Assembly (NCBI RefSeq): GCF_021650975.2
Contig: NZ_CP091285.1
Coordinates: 2,666,001-2,730,000 of the forward strand
Direction: 5' to 3'
DNA from: Flavobacterium jumunjinense
GTDB taxonomy: Bacteria > Bacteroidota > Bacteroidia > Flavobacteriales > Flavobacteriaceae
DNA: 64,000 nucleotides
Part shown: piece by piece, positions 60,414 through 64,000 of the stretch
How the letters are laid out: each line of letters starts with the position of its first letter
Numbering within the stretch: the first letter of the stretch is position 1
Made by a program: the position numbers and the translations under genes
Notes under the pieces: model-generated
The model's database searches: none
The model's input: the letters and a program-made list of their open reading frames with translations, nothing else
What the model was told of the DNA's origin: nothing

Positions 60414-62873
60414 TTGAAAAAGCTATTTTTTTTATTGATTTTTTGTTTTTTGGCACAATTAAATGTTGCGCAAACTGCTAGGATAAAAGGAGTTATATTA
60501 GACGAGTTTAATAGTCCTATAGAAAACGTAAGTGTTAAAATTGGAGAAACAGGTACAGTTACAAATGCTAATGGATTCTATTCGCTGGAAATACCAGCAA
60601 ATAAAGATATTACAATCGTTTTTTCTCATGTAACCTTCAAAGATGCTACATTAACAGTTAATTTGAAAACTAATGAAGATTTTGAATTTCATCCAGTTTT
60701 GAATTCGAAAGTTACTCAAATTAGCGAAGTGATTGTTACTGGCGATAACAAGAAAAGAATAGAAGGAATAATAGCAATTGATCCTGTTTTAATTCGTAAA
60801 ATTCCAGGTGCAAACGCAGGAATTGAGAATATTGTAAAGACATTACCAGGTGTGTATTCCAACAATGAGTTAAGTACATCCTATGCGGTTCGTGGTGGAA
60901 ATTATGATGAGAATTTAGTTTATGTAAATGAAATTGAAGTATATCGACCTTTTTTAATTCGTTCAGGACAACAAGAAGGACTTAGTTTTACAAACACAGA
61001 TATGGTGGAAAGTGTCGATTTTTCGGCAGGAGGTTTTCAAGCAAAATATGGAGATAAAATGTCTTCTGTGCTAGATATAACATATCGCAATCCAAAACGC
61101 TTTAAAGTAGGTGTTGAAGCTAGTTTATTAGGCGGAGGAATTACTGCTGAAGGGATTTCTAAGAACCAAAAGTGGAGTAATATTACAGGAGTTCGATACA
61201 GGGATAATAGCTTATTAGTGAATAGTCAGGAAACGGAAACTAATTTTAGACCGAAATTTATTGATATTCAGACATTATTAAATTTTAATGCTTCAACAAA
61301 ATGGAATTGGAGTTTTTTAGGGAATATTTCACAAAACACATACAATTATAAGCCTTTAACAAGACAGACAAATTTTGGAACAATTAGTGATCCAATTGCA
61401 TTGTTGGTTTTTTATGAAGGTCAAGAAAATGATGAATATCTGACAGTATTTGGTGCTATTAAATCGACCTATCAATACAATACTAAAAATAAATTAAAAT
61501 TTATAGCATCAACCTATCATACTCAGGAACAAGAATATTATGATATTTTAGCACAATATCGTTTGGGAGAAGTCGATTCGAATATTGGTTCTGAAACTTT
61601 CGGAGATGTTACTTTTTCTAGAGGAATTGGCTCACAATTAAATCACGCACGAAATGATTTAGATGCGTTAATTTTTAATGCAGAAACAAAAGGTTTTCAT
61701 GAAATCAATGAGAAAACACAAATAGAATGGGGATTTAAATATACACGAGAAGATATTAAAGATCGAATTGTAGAATGGGAAGTTGTCGATTCTGCTGGTT
61801 TTTCATTGCCGGCACCAATTTTAGAGTATCAAAATGATCAACCGTATAATCCTTATACAGGACCACTTGCTCCATATAAAAATGTTAGAGCTACAAATTA
61901 CACAACGATTAATAGATTTTCTGGTTATGCTCAATGGAATCACAGAGGTTTTTTAGGAGAACATAAATATTGGTTAAATGCTGGTATTCGTGCACACCAA
62001 TGGCAAGTTTCAGGAAGGAATATATACGGAGATAGTCAAATAACATTTTCACCAAGAGTTCAGCTTTCTTTAAAACCAGATTGGGAAAATGATGTATTGT
62101 TTAGAATTTCCGGAGGTATGTATAATCAGCCACCGTTCTATAGAGAGTTAAGAGATTATGATGGAGTAGTGCAACCAAATGTGAAAGCACAAAAATCAAT
62201 TCATTTGGTGTTGAGTAGTGACTATAGTTTTAAAATTTGGAACAGACCATTTAAGTTGTTAACAGAAGGTTATTATAAGAATATAACAGATGTTAATGCT
62301 TATACTATCGATAATGTTCGAATTCGTTATAGAGCAGATAATAATGCTAAAGCTTATGTTTATGGCTTTGATGCTCGATTGAATGGTGAGTTTGTTCCAG
62401 GAACAGAATCATGGTTTAGTTTTGGTTTCTTGAAAACAGAAGAGAATTATAATGATAGAGGCTATATTGCAAGACCAACAGATCAACGATTAAAATTCGG
62501 ATTGCTTTTTCAAGATTATATGCCAAATATTCCAAACGTAAAAGTATATTTAAATTTGGTGTATAATACAGGATTACCTGGCGGATCTCCTTCATATGCA
62601 GATCCATACGATTTTCAACTACGTTTAAAAGATTATAGAAGAGCCGATACTGGATTTTCTTATGTGTTTAAAGATGAAAAGATTAAATCAGAGAAAAAAT
62701 GGTTAGAACCTTTTAGTGAATTATCTTTAGGATTAGAGATTTTTAACCTATTCAATAATCAAAATGCAATTACGAATACTTGGGTTAGAGACGTCTATAC
62801 GAAATCACAATATGGAATACCTAACTTTATGACAACCCGAGTTTTTAATGTAAAGTTAATTGCACGTTTGTAG
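60414..62873 (+). CDS. TonB-dependent receptor with carboxypeptidase-like N-terminal domain
   Basis: 819 residues from a TTG start (KKLFFLLIFCFLAQLNVAQ signal peptide); no ATG lies nearby. Residues 22-105 are a carboxypeptidase D regulatory-like domain (IKGVILDEFNSPIENVSVKIGETG). The plug follows (ENIVKTLPGVYSNNELSTSYAVRGGNYDENLVYVNEIEVYRPF), then a 22-strand barrel ending in FMTTRVFNVKLIARL. It transports an unknown ligand across the outer membrane by TonB energy. It is directly downstream of the M23 gene. Confidence 0.92.
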   Translation: MKKLFFLLIFCFLAQLNVAQTARIKGVILDEFNSPIENVSVKIGETGTVTNANGFYSLEIPANKDITIVFSHVTFKDATLTVNLKTNEDFEFHPVLNSKVTQISEVIVTGDNKKRIEGIIAIDPVLIRKIPGANAGIENIVKTLPGVYSNNELSTSYAVRGGNYDENLVYVNEIEVYRPFLIRSGQQEGLSFTNTDMVESVDFSAGGFQAKYGDKMSSVLDITYRNPKRFKVGVEASLLGGGITAEGISKNQKWSNITGVRYRDNSLLVNSQETETNFRPKFIDIQTLLNFNASTKWNWSFLGNISQNTYNYKPLTRQTNFGTISDPIALLVFYEGQENDEYLTVFGAIKSTYQYNTKNKLKFIASTYHTQEQEYYDILAQYRLGEVDSNIGSETFGDVTFSRGIGSQLNHARNDLDALIFNAETKGFHEINEKTQIEWGFKYTREDIKDRIVEWEVVDSAGFSLPAPILEYQNDQPYNPYTGPLAPYKNVRATNYTTINRFSGYAQWNHRGFLGEHKYWLNAGIRAHQWQVSGRNIYGDSQITFSPRVQLSLKPDWENDVLFRISGGMYNQPPFYRELRDYDGVVQPNVKAQKSIHLVLSSDYSFKIWNRPFKLLTEGYYKNITDVNAYTIDNVRIRYRADNNAKAYVYGFDARLNGEFVPGTESWFSFGFLKTEENYNDRGYIARPTDQRLKFGLLFQDYMPNIPNVKVYLNLVYNTGLPGGSPSYADPYDFQLRLKDYRRADTGFSYVFKDEKIKSEKKWLEPFSELSLGLEIFNLFNNQNAITNTWVRDVYTKSQYGIPNFMTTRVFNVKLIARL

Positions 62874-62997
62874 TTTAAATGAAATTAAAAAATTAGTATA
62901 TTTGGCTATAATTTTCAAACAATAATTGACTTTTTGAAAAAATCATTGCAGATAAAAGAGAAGTTGAGTTTGAGAGTTTAAAATAAATTTTAGATTT

Positions 62998-63720
62998 ATG
63001 AGAATCATTTCATGTTATATTCCTTTTTTAGCGATTGCACTTTTAGTAAGTTGTAAAGAGCAAGAAAAACCAACTCCAAAAGTAATTTATGAAGAGGCAA
63101 AAGACAATGTAGAACCAAAAAAGGTTGACTCTACATCTATAAAAATTGCTGATTTACCTATTTTAATGGAAGGAACAAAATTTTTAATTCACCCTGTAGG
63201 AGATATTCGTGTATACGATGATTATAGTAAAGTATACGGTTCAAGTAAGACTAATCAAGTAAGTTATGCTATTTCTAATTATAACCGATTCGAATTGACA
63301 GGATATTTTGAAAATTTGAAATTCCAACACATAGATTCTACTAATGTAAAGCCATTAACGGAAGATAAAATTCAAATTCAGACAGTTACATTCCTAAATA
63401 CAATTGCCGAAAAAGCAAGAAAACAAATTTTAGTATATACATTAGTAGATGATGATACCAATAAAGATGGTAAAATAGATCAAAACGACATTAAATCTTT
63501 ATACTTAAGTAGTGTTGACGGTTCTCGATTTACTAAAATAACAGAACCATTGCAAGAACTAATCGATTGGAATATTATTGAAGCTCAAAACCGTTTGTAT
63601 TTACGTTGTATTGAAGATATAAATAAGAACGGAGCTTTTGATAAAAATGATAAAGTGCATTATCATTTTGTAAACCTTTTAACCGACGAATGGAAAGTTG
63701 AAGAGTATATGCCTATCTAG
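62998..63720 (+). CDS. Hypothetical lipoprotein with EF-hand-like motifs
   Basis: 240 residues. MRIISCYIPFLAIALLVSCKEQ gives a lipoprotein signal (lipobox LVSC). Two EF-hand-like loops are visible: DDDTNKDGKIDQNDIKSL (around 155-172) and EDINKNGAFDKNDKVHY (around 210-226), with Asp/Asn at the ligand positions, so calcium binding is likely. No other domain recognised. It follows the TonB receptor by 124 bases. Confidence 0.75.
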   Translation: MRIISCYIPFLAIALLVSCKEQEKPTPKVIYEEAKDNVEPKKVDSTSIKIADLPILMEGTKFLIHPVGDIRVYDDYSKVYGSSKTNQVSYAISNYNRFELTGYFENLKFQHIDSTNVKPLTEDKIQIQTVTFLNTIAEKARKQILVYTLVDDDTNKDGKIDQNDIKSLYLSSVDGSRFTKITEPLQELIDWNIIEAQNRLYLRCIEDINKNGAFDKNDKVHYHFVNLLTDEWKVEEYMPI

Positions 63721-63764
63721 GCTAGAAGTTTTATTATTTCGTAAAACAAGTAAATATTTAAAAT

Positions 63765-64000
63765 TTGAAAAGTATACTGTTTTTGTTATTTATTCCGTTA
63801 GTAGTCTTTTCTCAAGAAAGTTTGTGTGAAAAAACGGTAGCATTATCCGAGCTTTATTATAAAGAAAACTACGAGACATTCTTAGCTGAAATAAGGCAGT
63901 TAAAAGAGGGAGATGAAAATGAGCTTTATTACATTAAAGCAATTGATTTTAATATTGCTTATGCGCTTTTTCAGTTAAATAAACATGAAGAGTCTAAAGC
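63765..64000 (+). CDS. Exported protein, 3' end outside window
   Basis: A TTG at 63765 opens a frame that stays open to the window end: a signal peptide (LKSILFLLFIPLVVFSQE), then CEKTVALSELYYKENYETFLAEIRQLKEG and NELYYIKAIDFNIAYALFQLNKHEESKA, which look helical, TPR-like. It may be a TPR/CHAT-type protein, but the visible part is too short to say. It starts 44 bases after the lipoprotein gene. Confidence 0.6.
   Translation, partial: MKSILFLLFIPLVVFSQESLCEKTVALSELYYKENYETFLAEIRQLKEGDENELYYIKAIDFNIAYALFQLNKHEESK

Overview
The window comes from an AT-rich member of the Bacteroidota, most likely family Flavobacteriaceae and probably Flavobacterium or a close relative. The evidence is RNase Y, ZapA, a 6S-like RNA locus, DUF493/DUF4290/MurA in a row, a DUF5686 protein, a TonB-dependent receptor with a carboxypeptidase-like N-terminal domain, B12-dependent methylmalonyl-CoA mutase split into two subunits, and promoters of the TAnnTTTG type. 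No species name can be given from the sequence alone.

Bases 1-24,450 are mostly chromosomal genes with accessory insertions. A truncated amidohydrolase and a methionine-type aminotransferase are followed by a repeat-rich gap. That gap holds a MITE-like element, tandem palindromes and a decayed copy of the aminotransferase 5' end. It leads to an overlapping Nudix hydrolase / PLD-helicase-DUF3427 pair that looks like a defence or nucleic-acid-repair module. A large VIT/vWA/TPR/DUF2135 protein carries a segment that looks like a SusC plug. Next come a second repeat field (160-bp tandem repeat), a glycerophosphodiester phosphodiesterase, a REP-associated (RAYT) transposase between its palindromes, and the methylmalonyl-CoA mutase locus, which is interrupted by a RelE/ParE-type toxin-antitoxin pair and a lipoprotein. 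DivIC/FtsB, uridine kinase and tRNA-Pro follow. Then come an AraC regulator divergent from a nitroreductase-cupin-MRJP operon, and a TPR histidine kinase/LytTR response-regulator pair.

Bases 24,590-27,350 hold poorly characterised small genes: a lipoprotein and its partner, a membrane protein and a GNAT acetyltransferase. Bases 27,349-39,732 form a genomic island of about 12 kb integrated at the 3' end of a tRNA-Met(CAT) gene. It has a tyrosine recombinase next to the tRNA, and a ~240-280 bp direct repeat (integrase 5' end plus tRNA 3' end) marks both edges. Inside are a truncated RecA/RadA-like ATPase, a small Lys-rich protein, a probable group II intron 3' remnant, a frameshifted secreted protein, two 1,701-bp IS1182-type elements, an IS110-family element with an in-frame stop and a long structured 3' non-coding end (possible bridge RNA), and a umuDC operon. 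Several single hypothetical genes are each bracketed by 10-bp inverted repeats and separated by long imperfect hairpins. This cassette-like layout is the most unusual structure in the window.

Bases 39,733-64,000 are conserved core genome: a START-like protein, an aminotransferase IV, YqgE/AlgH, HU, fmt, recQ, an ATPase, DUF493, DUF4290, murA, a TauE/SafE permease, DUF5686, aroQ, three beta-barrel proteins, xerD, rny, a candidate 6S RNA, zapA with a coiled-coil partner, an M23 peptidase, a TonB-dependent receptor and lipoproteins. Most convergent gene pairs here are closed by clear hairpin terminators.
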